64,000 nucleotides of DNA from Alcanivorax sp. S6407 (GCF_023016115.1 NZ_JALKBH010000001.1:186001-250000); one strand, 5' to 3'. Positions 27,473-36,161 are shown, counted from the first letter of the stretch. A program made the numbers and translations. The notes: a model not told the origin generated them from the letters alone.

Positions 27473-28312
27473 ATGACCAACGTTATCGCCTGTATTGATG
27501 GTTCTGCGGCGACCACCTCCATCTGTGACTATGCAGCCTGGTCTGCCCAGCGGCTGGATGCACCGCTGACCCTGCTGCATGTGCTGGATCATTCCCGCTA
27601 TCCGGTGGCTGCCGATTTCAGTGGTCACCTTTCCATGGGTGGCCGTGAGCATCTGATGGAGGAACTGGCGGAACTGGACTCGCAGCGCAACCGGGTGGCG
27701 CTGGAGCAGGGCAAGCTGATGCTGGAAGCGGCCCGTGAGCGAGTCATCGCCGATGGCATCGCGGATCCGAAGGAACGGCAACGTCATGGCGATCTGGTGG
27801 ATTCGCTCACCGGCCTTGAAGACGAAATGCGGCTGCTGGTGATCGGCAAGCAGGGCGAGGAACACGACGGCATTGGTGCCCAGCTGGGTGACAATGTGGA
27901 GCGGGTGATTCGTGCCGTGCATCGCCCGATTCTGGTGGCGGTGGGTGAGTTCAAGGCGCCTGAGACCATCATGCTGGCCTATGACGGCAGTGACACCACT
28001 CGAAAGGGGGTCAGCATGTTGGCCGACAGCCCGCTGTTCAAGGGGCTGGATTGTCACCTGGTCTCAGTGGGCACCCGTGAAGTGGATCTGGGATGGGCAG
28101 CCGACAAGCTGAAAGCGGCCGGGCATCAGGTACAAACAGCTGTTCTCGATGGTGAGGTCGAGCCTGCACTGCACAAGTATCAGCAATCCGAGAATGTGGA
28201 TATGGTCGTCATGGGCGCCTATGGCCACTCCCGTATCCGGGAATTCTTTGTGGGCAGCACCACCAACAAGATGATCCGTGAGGCACGTGTGCCGCATCTG
28301 CTTCTGCGCTGA
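27473..28312 (+). CDS. Tandem universal stress protein (UspA family)
   Basis: A 279-residue protein with two Usp domains. The first (TNVIACIDGSAATTSICDYAAWSAQRLDAPLTLLHVLD) has a partly degenerate nucleotide loop. The second (ETIMLAYDGSDTTRKGVSMLADSP ... VDMVVMGAYGHSRIREFFVGSTTNKMIREARVPHLLLR) keeps the GAYGHSR-type ATP-binding motif (G-2x-G-9x-G-S/T). Start ATG 27473 has GGGAGAG upstream, 16 bases after the transporter stop, so the pair is an operon. It may regulate the transporter or respond to energy stress; that link is inferred. Confidence 0.92.
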   Translation: MTNVIACIDGSAATTSICDYAAWSAQRLDAPLTLLHVLDHSRYPVAADFSGHLSMGGREHLMEELAELDSQRNRVALEQGKLMLEAARERVIADGIADPKERQRHGDLVDSLTGLEDEMRLLVIGKQGEEHDGIGAQLGDNVERVIRAVHRPILVAVGEFKAPETIMLAYDGSDTTRKGVSMLADSPLFKGLDCHLVSVGTREVDLGWAADKLKAAGHQVQTAVLDGEVEPALHKYQQSENVDMVVMGAYGHSRIREFFVGSTTNKMIREARVPHLLLR

Positions 28313-28443
28313 TTGGTATTTTTCCCCTCTCGCTTGGTGACGCCCCCGCGTCACTGAGCCTCAAAGCCCATACTCCTTGCCAGGTACATCGGCCGGTTCG
28401 GTCCGACCTTTCATCAGCGGATGAGTGGAACGTGTCGCAATTG

Positions 28444-28459
28444 TGTGACATGCATCACA
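28444..28459. promoter_or_regulatory. CRP/Vfr-like operator TGTGA-N6-TCACA
   Basis: TGTGACATGCATCACA is an exact copy of the CRP/Vfr half-site pair (TGTGA, six bases, TCACA), 111 bases ahead of the diguanylate cyclase start in a 257-base gap with no gene. Vfr/CRP control of the cyclase gene is inferred. Confidence 0.55.
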
Positions 28460-28569
28460 AAACAGGGTTCTAATGACTTTGTTATGGGTGGCCTGCATTC
28501 CGGCTTGATTCAGTAAGCCGCCCAGTAACTGTGATTACCTTACCGATCGGCTTGACTCTGTGACTTCAC

Positions 28570-29955
28570 ATGGACAGTGAACAGTTAAAAAAAGCGGAAG
28601 AAGAAGCCGCCGAGAAACCCTGGATCTTGCCTGACCTGGTGCAGTCTTTGGCCGTTCCGTTGGCTTTCGGTGCCGCGGCGATAGCGCTTTATGTACTTGC
28701 CGGGTATGCCCTTGGCCACGAGCTCATGTACCGGCCAGGGGGCGGTGCTGCCACTCATCCCCTGACGGCCTCCACACTCTTGCTGATCGCCTCAGGCATC
28801 ATCGCGCTCAGGATAAAACCGACGGGTATCAGGCTCTCTTTCCTTTTTTTGTTGGCGGCTGCGGCGCTGCTTGTTGGCTATGTGTCGGATCAAGTGGCCA
28901 GCACCTCTTTCTCCCCCTTTATTACTCCTTTTCATGACATCGTTGTGGAGGAGGTGCGGCTGCACAAGTCGAACAGTATGGGCTGGAACTCAACCCTGAT
29001 GTTGTTGCTGGGTGTGATTGCGGTCTTGCTGCGCCGATGTCAGAAATGGAATGCCGCGCAGATCGTGGCCTTCATTGCAACGGCGATCCCCACTACGGCC
29101 ATTACCGGTTATGCCTATGGTCTGGATGACTTTTACGGTGAAATGTCGATCTACACGGCCCTTGGAGGGTTGTTGTTGTGTGTGGCTGTGCTTGCCCTGA
29201 CTGCGCAACGTGGGCCAGTGAGAGCGATCCTCAGTCCCTATTACGGGGGCAGGATATCTCGTATCCAGATGCTGTTTGCCTCTCTGCTGCCTGGCTTGCT
29301 GGGCTATGCAATGATTCTGTTCTGGCATGCGGAAAATGCGGTGGCTGTCGGCGCCTTCGTGATCGCCATTACCTGGTTCAGTTTCATCATGGTGAGCATC
29401 TCGGCGGTATATCTGGATATATCCGAGCGTTCAAGGCGAGAGAGTGAGCGGCTTCTGGTGCAGGCTGCCATGCACGATCAACTGACCGGTTTGCCCAACC
29501 GGCGGCGCTTCTTTCAGTTTGGTGAATACGAAATTGCCAGGGGTGAGCGCACCGGCAAGGCGCTGTGGTTATTGATGCTCGATCTGGATTCGTTCAAGAA
29601 GGTGAACGATACCGCGGGTCATGATATGGGAGACAAGGTGCTTTCTGCAGTAGCCCATGCCATGGAAGATTCTGTTCGATCCGTTGACCTTGCCTGTCGT
29701 CTTGGGGGCGAGGAGTTTGCCGTATTACTGGTCGATTCCACTCGTGAAGGTGCAAGTCGTGTAGCGGAAAAGATCCGTGAAAAGGTCGCGTCCACCGGGG
29801 TGCCTGGCTGGACGGATTTGCACGGACCTATCACGGTGTCCATCGGGGGCTGTGAGGTCAACGAACTGGGCTCGCTGGATTGGGCCATCAAGGCTGCGGA
29901 CAAGTTGCTCTATGAGGCAAAGGGACACGGCAAAAACCGGGTGGTGATTGGCTGA
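28570..29955 (+). CDS. Membrane diguanylate cyclase (GGDEF domain)
   Basis: A 461-residue protein that should make cyclic di-GMP. Residues ~20-285 hold about eight hydrophobic segments as the sensor part; I do not recognise a named sensor family. The GGDEF domain (~300-461) begins HDQLTGLPNRRRFFQF and has the active-site motif GGEEF at 379-383. Arg370-Asp373 (RSVD) is an intact inhibitory I-site RxxD exactly five residues before GGEEF, so product feedback is expected. No clear Shine-Dalgarno precedes ATG 28570. A CRP-like palindrome lies upstream. Confidence 0.92.
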   Translation: MDSEQLKKAEEEAAEKPWILPDLVQSLAVPLAFGAAAIALYVLAGYALGHELMYRPGGGAATHPLTASTLLLIASGIIALRIKPTGIRLSFLFLLAAAALLVGYVSDQVASTSFSPFITPFHDIVVEEVRLHKSNSMGWNSTLMLLLGVIAVLLRRCQKWNAAQIVAFIATAIPTTAITGYAYGLDDFYGEMSIYTALGGLLLCVAVLALTAQRGPVRAILSPYYGGRISRIQMLFASLLPGLLGYAMILFWHAENAVAVGAFVIAITWFSFIMVSISAVYLDISERSRRESERLLVQAAMHDQLTGLPNRRRFFQFGEYEIARGERTGKALWLLMLDLDSFKKVNDTAGHDMGDKVLSAVAHAMEDSVRSVDLACRLGGEEFAVLLVDSTREGASRVAEKIREKVASTGVPGWTDLHGPITVSIGGCEVNELGSLDWAIKAADKLLYEAKGHGKNRVVIG

Positions 29956-29994
29956 ATGGAGGCCGAACGCCTGACGTTAACCCGGGATGGACCT

Positions 29995-30027
29995 AAAAAG
30001 GCGGAGCGGTCTGGGCCACTCCGCCTT
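29995..30027 (-). terminator. Terminator of the DUF4399 gene
   Basis: A 9-bp perfect stem AAGGCGGAG / CTCCGCCTT with a 12-base loop; on the minus strand it is followed by TTTTT. It also lies behind the convergent diguanylate cyclase gene. Confidence 0.75.
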
Positions 30028-30062
30028 GGTTAGCACCGGTCAGACGCAAGGCGGCTGAGTGT

Positions 30063-30611
30063 TTATTCCACGGTGATGGTGATGGTCTCGGACATCACCG
30101 GCGGCTCGTGGGGGATGTGGCGGTAGTCACCCAGAATCAGTTGCAGGGTGTGCTCGCCAGGCTCCAGTTCCAGTGTGGTTGAGGTCTGGCCTTTGCCAAA
30201 GTGGACCACGTTATCGTTAGCCGGCAGCGGCATGCTCATATCGGGTGCTTCCGCCAGATCAATCAGGATGTGGTGGTGACCACTGTTTTCCTGCTCAGTG
30301 CCCGCCGGCACCACGTCCATGCCTTCCAGACCGAACTCTACTGTCACAGGGCCGCTAACGGTCGCTCCATCTGCCGGGCTGACGAAGAATACCTTGGCAC
30401 CTTCCGGAGCCGGGGAGCGAGGAATCTCTACCGCAGCGGTTTCTTCCCCGCTGGTATCCATGCTCGCCATGTCATGGCTGGCTTCTTCTGCTGCCGGAGC
30501 GGCGGTTTCTGCTTCACTGGCCATGGGCTCCTGGTTGTCGGAGCAGGCCTGCAGCAGGGTAGTGCTGGCGACCAGGGCGACGAGGAGGGAACGCTGAAAT
30601 GGAATGCGCAT
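30063..30611 (-). CDS. DUF4399 lipoprotein
   Basis: A 182-residue periplasmic lipoprotein (lipobox LLQAC, Cys25). An Ala/Glu/Met/Asp-rich linker with SHDMASMDTSGEE precedes a DUF4399 beta-sandwich domain (KVFFVSPADGATVSGPVTVEFGLEGMDVVPAGTEQENSGHHHILID ... LELEPGEHTLQLILGDYRHIPHEPPVMSETITITV). The His cluster HHHILID is the family signature and could bind metal; DUF4399 has no assigned role. ATG 30611 has AAAGGAAA upstream. It is divergent from gltX. Confidence 0.88.
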   Translation of the reverse strand: MRIPFQRSLLVALVASTTLLQACSDNQEPMASEAETAAPAAEEASHDMASMDTSGEETAAVEIPRSPAPEGAKVFFVSPADGATVSGPVTVEFGLEGMDVVPAGTEQENSGHHHILIDLAEAPDMSMPLPANDNVVHFGKGQTSTTLELEPGEHTLQLILGDYRHIPHEPPVMSETITITVE

Positions 30612-30780
30612 GCTTGTTTCCTTTGCTTGGTTATTGCCGATAAAGCGCGGCTGCAACCGTGCAGCCACAACGTAATAATCCTGAAACAGCCCAACAATAG
30701 CAGAACAGACGGGCCCGGCGTCTACATGGCGCACGTTTTGACAGGTATAATCCGCGCCAGTTTGCACTTATGGAGTCAGC

Positions 30781-32265
30781 ATGACTGTTCGCACCCGCGT
30801 CGCACCGTCCCCCACTGGTGATCCCCATGTAGGCACCGCCTACATTGCCCTGTTCAATCGCTGCTTTGCCCACCAGCATGGTGGCCAGTTCATTCTGCGT
30901 ATCGAAGACACCGACCAGACCCGCTCCACCAGCGAGTCCGAGCAGATGATTCTGGACTCCCTCAAGTGGCTGGGGCTGAGCTGGGATGAAGGTCCGGACG
31001 TAGGTGGTCCCCATGGTCCGTATCGTCAGAGCGAACGCAAGCACATGTACCGGGAGTACGCTGAAGCGCTGATCGAGAAGGGGCACGCCTTCAAGTGCTA
31101 CCGTACCAGCGAAGAGCTGGATGTGTTGCGCGCCGAGCTGAAAGAGAACGGCGAGAATCGCGCGCTCAAGCCGCAGGATCTGGAGCTGCCGGCAGACGAG
31201 CAGGCACAACGGCAAGCCGATGGCGCCCCCTACGTGATCCGCATGCGGGTACCGTTTGATGGCCGATGCGAAATCCAGGACATGCTGCGGGGCACGGTAG
31301 AACTGGACTGGGCGCTGGTAGATGCGCAGATCCTGCTCAAATCCGACGGTATGCCCACCTACCATCTGGCCAACATCGTTGATGATCACCTGATGGAGAT
31401 CACTCACGTAATTCGCGGTGAGGAATGGTTGAATTCCGCGCCCAAGCACAAGCTGTTGTATGAATACTTCGGCTGGGACATGCCGGTGCTGTGCCACATG
31501 CCGCTGCTACGCAACCCGGACAAATCCAAGCTGAGCAAGCGCAAGAACCCCACCAGCATCCTGTTCTATCAACGCATGGGCTATCTGCCGGAAGCGCTGG
31601 TGAATTACCTGGGCCGTATGGGTTGGTCCATGCCGGATGAAAGCGAGAAGTTCAGCCTGGAGCAGATGCAGGCCGCTTTCGATATCCAGCGTGTGTCACT
31701 TGGTGGACCGGTGTTCGACGTGGAAAAACTCAGCTGGCTGAACGGCCAGTGGCTGCGCGAACAGAGCGACGAACAGTTCCTGGATTCCCTGCTCAACTGG
31801 GCCTACAACCGCGATTACGCCATGAAGATCATTCCCCATCTGCGTCAGCGGGTGGAGACCCTGTCGGAAGTGGCGGACAAGGCCGCGTTCTGTTTCAACG
31901 GCATGCCGGCAATCACCCCGGCCAGCTTTGAGCACAAGCAATACGGCAACGAGGATATGGTGGTCTGGTTGCAGTATCTGCTGTGGACCTATGAAGCCCG
32001 CAGCGACTGGAACCGGGATGGCCTGTTTGCGGACGCCAAGGCGATTGCTGACGCTCTGGAAGTGAAGATCAAGGATTTCCTGCTGCCGGTGTTCATCGCC
32101 ATTGCCGGCACCAGTGCCAGCTTCTCGGTGGTGGATTCCATGGAAATCATCGGCTCCGACGTCAGCCGCGCCCGTATCCGCCATGCCATCGAGGTGCTGG
32201 GCGGGGTGTCCAAGAAGCAGATGAAGAAGCTGGAAAAAGCCTACCGGGATCTGCCGGTGGGCTGA
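30781..32265 (+). CDS. gltX: Glutamyl-tRNA synthetase
   Basis: A class I aminoacyl-tRNA synthetase of 494 residues that charges tRNA-Glu. It has the HIGH-box equivalent HVGT (16-19) in [33 protein letters not shown] and the KMSKS-type loop SKLSKR (249-254). GGAG precedes ATG 30781. Downstream on the same strand lie tRNA-Ala and tRNA-Glu, the latter being its own substrate, though these have their own promoter. The gene is followed by a heptad-array element. Confidence 0.96.
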   Translation: MTVRTRVAPSPTGDPHVGTAYIALFNRCFAHQHGGQFILRIEDTDQTRSTSESEQMILDSLKWLGLSWDEGPDVGGPHGPYRQSERKHMYREYAEALIEKGHAFKCYRTSEELDVLRAELKENGENRALKPQDLELPADEQAQRQADGAPYVIRMRVPFDGRCEIQDMLRGTVELDWALVDAQILLKSDGMPTYHLANIVDDHLMEITHVIRGEEWLNSAPKHKLLYEYFGWDMPVLCHMPLLRNPDKSKLSKRKNPTSILFYQRMGYLPEALVNYLGRMGWSMPDESEKFSLEQMQAAFDIQRVSLGGPVFDVEKLSWLNGQWLREQSDEQFLDSLLNWAYNRDYAMKIIPHLRQRVETLSEVADKAAFCFNGMPAITPASFEHKQYGNEDMVVWLQYLLWTYEARSDWNRDGLFADAKAIADALEVKIKDFLLPVFIAIAGTSASFSVVDSMEIIGSDVSRARIRHAIEVLGGVSKKQMKKLEKAYRDLPVG

Positions 32266-32282
32266 GTGGCGCCTCGATGACG

Positions 32283-32379
32283 GAGTTCCGAGTTGCGAGA
32301 AGCGAGTTTCGAAGGGCAAAACAGAAAACCCGAGCAAGACCAAAGGTTTTCGTAACTCGAAACTCGTCACTCGCCACTG
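32283..32379. repeat. Heptad-array element (GAGTTTC / GAAACTC type)
   Basis: Left array 32283-32310 (GAGTTCC, GAGTTGC, GAGAAGC, GAGTTTC) and right inverted array 32352-32379 (GTAACTC, GAAACTC, GTCACTC, GCCACTG), separated by 41 bases. It lies between gltX and the tRNA promoter. Confidence 0.85.
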
Positions 32380-32457
32380 CTTTTGTCCAGTTTTTCAGCA
32401 ACTTGCCCAGAATGTAGGCAAACAGACTTCATTCTGAAAAAAACCGTCAGTTGGCGC

Positions 32458-32485
32458 TTGACAGGTTGGGGGTGGCCGGTAGAAT
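32458..32485 (+). promoter_or_regulatory. Sigma-70 promoter of the tRNA-Ala/tRNA-Glu unit
   Basis: A consensus -35 TTGACA (32458-32463), 16-base spacer and -10 TAGAAT (32480-32485), followed by a GC-rich GCCGC discriminator as expected for stable RNA genes; it lies 43 bases before tRNA-Ala. Confidence 0.85.
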
Positions 32486-32528
32486 ACGCCGCACCAACTG
32501 AGACGGACATTGTCTCACTGGTGACTCT

Positions 32529-32604
32529 GGGGCTATAGCTCAGCTGGGAGAGCGCAACACTGGCAGTGTTGAGGTCAGCGGTTCGATCCCGCTTAGCTCC
32601 ACCA
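32529..32604 (+). tRNA. tRNA-Ala (anticodon GGC)
   Basis: Acceptor stem GGGGCTA pairs with TAGCTCC. The D-arm GCTCAGCTGGGAGAGC, anticodon arm CAACA-CTGGCAG-TGTTG with anticodon GGC, and T-arm GCGGTTCGATCCCGC are all intact. CCA is encoded; length 76. Confidence 0.97.
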
Positions 32605-32609
32605 AACAC

Positions 32610-32685
32610 GTCCCCTTCGTCTAGTGGCCCAGGACACCGCCCTTTCACGGCGGTAACAGGGGTTCGACTCCCCTAGGGGACGCCA
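32610..32685 (+). tRNA. tRNA-Glu (anticodon TTC)
   Basis: Acceptor stem GTCCCCT pairs with AGGGGAC. The anticodon arm CCGCC-CTTTCAC-GGCGG gives UUC, and the T-arm is AGGGGTTCGACTCCCCT. The CCA end is encoded (GCCA); length 76, five bases after tRNA-Ala, so both come from one transcript. Confidence 0.97.
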
Positions 32686-32693
32686 CATAAAGA

Positions 32694-32722
32694 AGCCTCA
32701 CTCGAAAGAGTGGGGCTTTTTT
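32694..32722 (+). terminator. Terminator of the tRNA operon
   Basis: Stem AGCCTCACTC / GAGTGGGGCT (one G-T wobble) with GAAA tetraloop, followed by TTTTTTATT. The GCCGC-TCG-GCGGC hairpin (32727-32739) and a short heptad run (GCACGCT, TCACGCA, ACAGGCC; 32744-32764) follow. Confidence 0.9.
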
Positions 32723-32814
32723 ATTGGCCGCTCGGCGGCTGCAGCACGCTTCACGCAACAGGCCAAGATCAAAAGCGGTTTTACCATAGGGCGCACCGAG
32801 AAGGAGATCTTCCG

Positions 32815-33065
32815 CTCACTGAGCTCTGTGACCTTTGTGGTAAACCCGTCTTTTGGGTTGCGGGGTTTGATGTGGGAGTCTGCTTGCAGACGAAGGGGTT
32901 GGCATTCGCTTGCAAGCAAGCTCCCACAGTGGGGCAGGGGCTTGCTGGAATTTCCTCAGTGAACTCCGTGACCTCTGTGGTAAACCCGTCTTTTGGTTTC
33001 GGGGTTTGATGTGGTAGTCTGCTTGCGGACGAAGGGGTTGGGGCATTCGCTTCCAGGCCTCCCAC
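32815..33065. repeat. Tandem ~140-bp module with REP-like palindrome
   Basis: Two imperfect direct copies start at 32815 and 32955 (period 140). Each begins with a diverged copy of the 26-base arm found at 10475-10540, followed by TAAACCCGTCTTTTGG and a REP-like palindrome TGTGG(G/T)AGTCTGCTTGC...GACGAAG with a facing CTCCCACA. The second copy is degenerate at its right end. The 408-base gap 32686-33093 contains this, the tRNA terminator and the small repeats only. Confidence 0.8.
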
Positions 33066-33093
33066 AAGGGGCGGCCGCATCCAGCCCCCGTCC

Positions 33094-33867
33094 CTACAGG
33101 GTGTCCGAGAGCTTTTTTGCCAGTGCGAGGATGTCAGTCTCCATGCTGAAATCGCCTTCAATACTGTCTTCATCTCCCTCCCGATATTTACCGGTCTGTA
33201 CCAGGCAGGCCTGCATGCCGGCGTTGAGGGCGCCTTCCACGTCGCCGTGAATATCGTCACCCACCATCAGTGTTTGCTCTGCCTGGCTGCCGAGGCTGTC
33301 CAGCACCTGTGCGAAGAAGGTCCTTGAGGGTTTGCCGGTGATAATGGCGGTCTGACCGCTGGCATATTCCAGGGCTTTGACGAAGGGACCGGCGTCCAGA
33401 TGCAGGCCGTCATCCAGCTGGTAATAGCGATTCAGGCCAATAGCGATCAGGGGGGCGCCGACGTGGAGTAGCCTGAAGGCTTTGTCCAGGTGCTGGTAAT
33501 CGAATTTCCTGCCAGCATCGCCGACCAGTACCGCATTGGCATGCCGTCCCTCCAGGTCGGCAAATTCCTGTTTGAGATTGGGGTGTATCAGGCAATAGGG
33601 CTGCAGTTGCTGTTGAGACAGATAGTCGTGTGCGGCCCGGGGCGCGGTAAACAGTTCTGCGGGCTCGATATCCAGCTCAAGACTCTCGAGATCCTTGAGA
33701 ATCTGATGGCGATTGCGTTGCGAGGTGTTGGTGGCAAAGCGCAATGGCAGCCCGGTAGCGCGCAGCATGGCTAATGCCTGCCGGGCGCCGGGCAGGGCCT
33801 GGGGCCCTTGATAGAGTACTCCGGCCAGATCCAGACAGAGGGCGCTGACCGTCCGTGATGCAGACAT
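33094..33867 (-). CDS. HAD-superfamily hydrolase, subfamily IIA (LHPP/HDHD2-like)
   Basis: A 257-residue HAD phosphatase. Motif I is CLDLAGVLYQG (nucleophile Asp, with DLAG in place of DxDG, as in the LHPP/HDHD2 group), motif II is RFATNTSQRN, the C2-type cap contains HANAVLVGDAG, and motifs III/IV are ITGKPSRTFF and TLMVGDDIHGDVEGALNAGM. The substrate is unknown; family members act on phospholysine/phosphohistidine or small phosphomonoesters. ATG 33867 is preferred over 33879 since GGAGG lies five bases before it. Confidence 0.87.
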   Translation of the reverse strand: MSASRTVSALCLDLAGVLYQGPQALPGARQALAMLRATGLPLRFATNTSQRNRHQILKDLESLELDIEPAELFTAPRAAHDYLSQQQLQPYCLIHPNLKQEFADLEGRHANAVLVGDAGRKFDYQHLDKAFRLLHVGAPLIAIGLNRYYQLDDGLHLDAGPFVKALEYASGQTAIITGKPSRTFFAQVLDSLGSQAEQTLMVGDDIHGDVEGALNAGMQACLVQTGKYREGDEDSIEGDFSMETDILALAKKLSDTL

Positions 33868-33910
33868 GTTGGCCTCCATGGAGATATCCAGAATAGGCCT
33901 GTTGTCGGGA

Positions 33911-34615
33911 TCAGCTCAAGCGGCGGATGGTCAGGGTGTGGGCGATGCGTTCACCATCCCAGACGTATTCATAATGGCGGGTGGGGATCACCGAGTGAAT
34001 GACAGCGGGACTGAACAGGGCATAACAGTGCTGACCGGGGGCGCGCACGGATTCATAGTGCAGCCCGCTTGGCTTTTGCTGCTGAAGTTGGACGCCCAGT
34101 TCGCGGGCATAGCTGTAATCGTTGCCATCGTGCCAGTGGGGATGTTCTGACGCAGGGGTGATGTCGACCAGTTCTGCGCTGAACAGGGTCTGCAATCCGC
34201 ACATCACAATGCGGTCGTATTTGAGGCCTTCCACGCTCTGAAAGTATCGCTGCTGATGGTAACGGGTCTCTGCAATGGCGGTGCTGATGTGATCGGCGCA
34301 GTAATAAACCCCAAAATCACCATTGGAAAATCGCGACCCTGCGGGATTGACGTGCACAAAGGGCCCAAGGGCATAGTTGCAACCGGGAATCCCCCAGGGG
34401 CGTTCTTCCTTTGCGACCCGGTTCAACTGGCCGACCTCCTGCTGCAGGCGCGGGTTGGTGAGGGCCTGTACGGCAAACAGGGCGTCAAAGTCGGCCTGGT
34501 CTGCCACATCGTCGAAGATATGGATGGGGGGATATTTGCTGTTGACCAGCCGGTAGGCCGTTTGCTCGTGGAACTCAAGACGGGGCAGGGTATCGATGTG
34601 GTGTTTTAGCCCCAT
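33911..34615 (-). CDS. RES-domain toxin of a type II toxin-antitoxin pair
   Basis: A 234-residue RES-family protein. RES toxins degrade or transfer NAD+ (NAD phosphorylase or ADP-ribosyltransferase). Family features seen: an Arg-containing start TAYRLVNSKYPP, the GSRFSNGDFGVYYCADHISTAIAETRYH block with conserved Tyr and Glu, and a C-terminal Ser-containing SPAVIHSVIPTRHYEYVWDG. The start overlaps the end of the antitoxin gene by 10 bases, so the two are coupled. The upstream gene encodes the Xre/MbcA-like antitoxin. The catalytic set looks complete, so I regard it as active. Confidence 0.88.
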   Translation of the reverse strand: MGLKHHIDTLPRLEFHEQTAYRLVNSKYPPIHIFDDVADQADFDALFAVQALTNPRLQQEVGQLNRVAKEERPWGIPGCNYALGPFVHVNPAGSRFSNGDFGVYYCADHISTAIAETRYHQQRYFQSVEGLKYDRIVMCGLQTLFSAELVDITPASEHPHWHDGNDYSYARELGVQLQQQKPSGLHYESVRAPGQHCYALFSPAVIHSVIPTRHYEYVWDGERIAHTLTIRRLS

Positions 34616-35037
34616 TGCCCGCCCCGCAGGGTGTCCAGCTGTCGATGGACTTCGTAGAGTCCTGCCACGGTGCCGCCAGTCATCACGTCCATCGGAGTGG
34701 CGCCATTGAAGAAGGGGTTGTGGTTGGCCATCCGCACAAAGCCATAGACGTTTTCACGGTTGCCAAACAGGGTGCGCAGGGCCTGGTGAATATTGAGCAG
34801 GTAGCTGAGGCGTTCCAGCAAATCCTGACTGACCCGGGCGCTGTCTGGTTGAGCCTGGTATTTGTGCAGGGTGGAGCGGCCGACACCGAGAAGCGACATC
34901 TTTTCCTTTTCACTGCAATTCCAGTGGGTCAGTAGATTGAGCACCGCACGCAGGGCCGCATGACGGGCTTCGTCATTCACTGCAGCTGGGGTGTTCCTGT
35001 CGACGTTATGCATGGGGCTTCCCATTTGGCTTTCCAT
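34606..35037 (-). CDS. Xre/MbcA/ParS-type antitoxin (DUF2384)
   Basis: A 143-residue antitoxin partner. It has a helix-turn-helix-like N-terminal domain (ALRAVLNLLTHWNCSEKEKMSLLGVGRSTLHKYQ) and the C-terminal toxin-binding DUF2384 motif (PFFNGATPMDVMTGGTVAGLYEVHRQLDTLRGG). It should block the RES toxin and repress the operon. The start is uncertain: ATG 35037 is used; in-frame ATGs at 35025 and 35013 are alternatives, and none has a strong Shine-Dalgarno. The palindrome at 35065-35082, just upstream, is the likely operator. Confidence 0.86.
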   Translation of the reverse strand: MESQMGSPMHNVDRNTPAAVNDEARHAALRAVLNLLTHWNCSEKEKMSLLGVGRSTLHKYQAQPDSARVSQDLLERLSYLLNIHQALRTLFGNRENVYGFVRMANHNPFFNGATPMDVMTGGTVAGLYEVHRQLDTLRGGQWG

Positions 35038-35064
35038 TATTTTGGGCGATTTATGTGTAAATGT

Positions 35065-35082
35065 CCACATATAGACATGTGG
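35065..35082. promoter_or_regulatory. Candidate operator of the RES-Xre operon
   Basis: CCACAT-ATAGAC-ATGTGG is an inverted repeat 28 bases upstream of the antitoxin start; such sites usually bind the antitoxin for autorepression. Binding is inferred. Confidence 0.5.
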
Positions 35083-35279
35083 GCAGATAAGGGCCGCGAC
35101 CAGACTGGCTGTGGAGTCGTGCACAAAAAGGAGGCGTTCGTGTCTGACCAAAGACGTGCAGGAAAGGTGGCTGCCCGGGATTGGGGCGGGTTTTGCGGTT
35201 GGTGGGTGACAGGATGCGCGTTGCGACAGTCAGAATTGGCCAGTCGGTGTGACCGTCGAAACGCGACTCTTTCCAGTGG

Positions 35280-36161
35280 TTAGCGGGTGTTATTCTTGAG
35301 GCGGCGTAATAGCGAGGAGGTGTCCCAGCGGCCACCTTCCATGGCCTGAATCTCCTTATAGAATTCGTTCACTTGCTCGGTTACGGGTAGAGGGGTGCCG
35401 TTACGTTGTGCCTCTTCGAGGCAGATATCCAGGTCCTTGCGCATCCAGTCCACGGCAAAGCCATGCTCGAACTGGTCGGCCAGCATGGTCTGGTGGCGGT
35501 GAATCATCTGCCAGGAGGATGCCGCCCCCTGGCTAATGGTCTCGAACACCTTTTCTGCTTCAAGGCCAGCGTTCTGGGCGAAGGCGACGCCCTCGGCCAG
35601 GGCCTCCACCAGCCCGGCCACGCAGATCTGGTTGACCATCTTGGTGAGCTGGCCGCTGCCGACCGGGCCCATGAGATTGCAGGCTTTGGCGTAGTGATCA
35701 AGGATCGGGCTTGCCTGCTCGAATATGGCGGGTTCGCCACCGCACATGATGGACAGTTGGCCGTTTTCTGCGCCTTGCTGGCCGCCGGAGACGGGGGCAT
35801 CAATGAAATGTGCCTGGCGTTCCCGGCAGACCTGATCCAGCTCGCGGGCCATGGCCGCACTGGCGGTGGTGTGGTCGATCAGAATGGCGCCGGGAGCAAG
35901 GCTCTGGATAACGCCTTCCGGTCCCAGGGTCACCTGGCGCAGATCGTCGTCATTGCCCACGCAGAGGCAGACAATGTCAGCGCCACGGGCGGCCTCCGCC
36001 GGGGTGGCTGCAATGGCGCTGCCGTATTCCTGCTGCCATGATTTGGCTCTTTCCGGACTTCGGTTGTAGGCGGTCACGGTCAGACCGGCTCTGACCAGAT
36101 GGCCGGCCATGGGATAGCCCATGGTGCCCAGGCCAACAAATGCGACGGATGGGCTGCTCAT
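35280..36161 (-). CDS. Beta-hydroxyacid dehydrogenase (3-hydroxyisobutyrate dehydrogenase family)
   Basis: A 293-residue NAD(P)-dependent dehydrogenase. It has the Rossmann start VAFVGLGTMGYPMAGHLVRAGLTVTAYNRSPERA, DHTTASAAMARELDQVCRERQAHFIDAPVSGGQQGAENGQLSIMCGG, the catalytic Lys in GQLTKMVNQICVAGLVEALAEGVAFA and a C-terminal DKDL-type stretch (MRKDLDICLEEA). The substrate could be 3-hydroxyisobutyrate, tartronate semialdehyde or succinic semialdehyde. It overlaps the stop of the SMP-30-like gene by four bases (ATGA), so they form an operon. Confidence 0.88.
   Translation of the reverse strand: MSSPSVAFVGLGTMGYPMAGHLVRAGLTVTAYNRSPERAKSWQQEYGSAIAATPAEAARGADIVCLCVGNDDDLRQVTLGPEGVIQSLAPGAILIDHTTASAAMARELDQVCRERQAHFIDAPVSGGQQGAENGQLSIMCGGEPAIFEQASPILDHYAKACNLMGPVGSGQLTKMVNQICVAGLVEALAEGVAFAQNAGLEAEKVFETISQGAASSWQMIHRHQTMLADQFEHGFAVDWMRKDLDICLEEAQRNGTPLPVTEQVNEFYKEIQAMEGGRWDTSSLLRRLKNNTR

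Noticed and set aside
28784-29330. Minus-strand frames within the diguanylate cyclase gene
   Set aside because: They are shadows of the GGDEF gene; no Shine-Dalgarno, no family motifs.
33911-35151. Genomic island or prophage around the toxin-antitoxin pair
   Set aside because: Only two accessory genes are present, with no integrase, att-like direct repeats or phage genes; the nearby tRNAs are intact and not duplicated.
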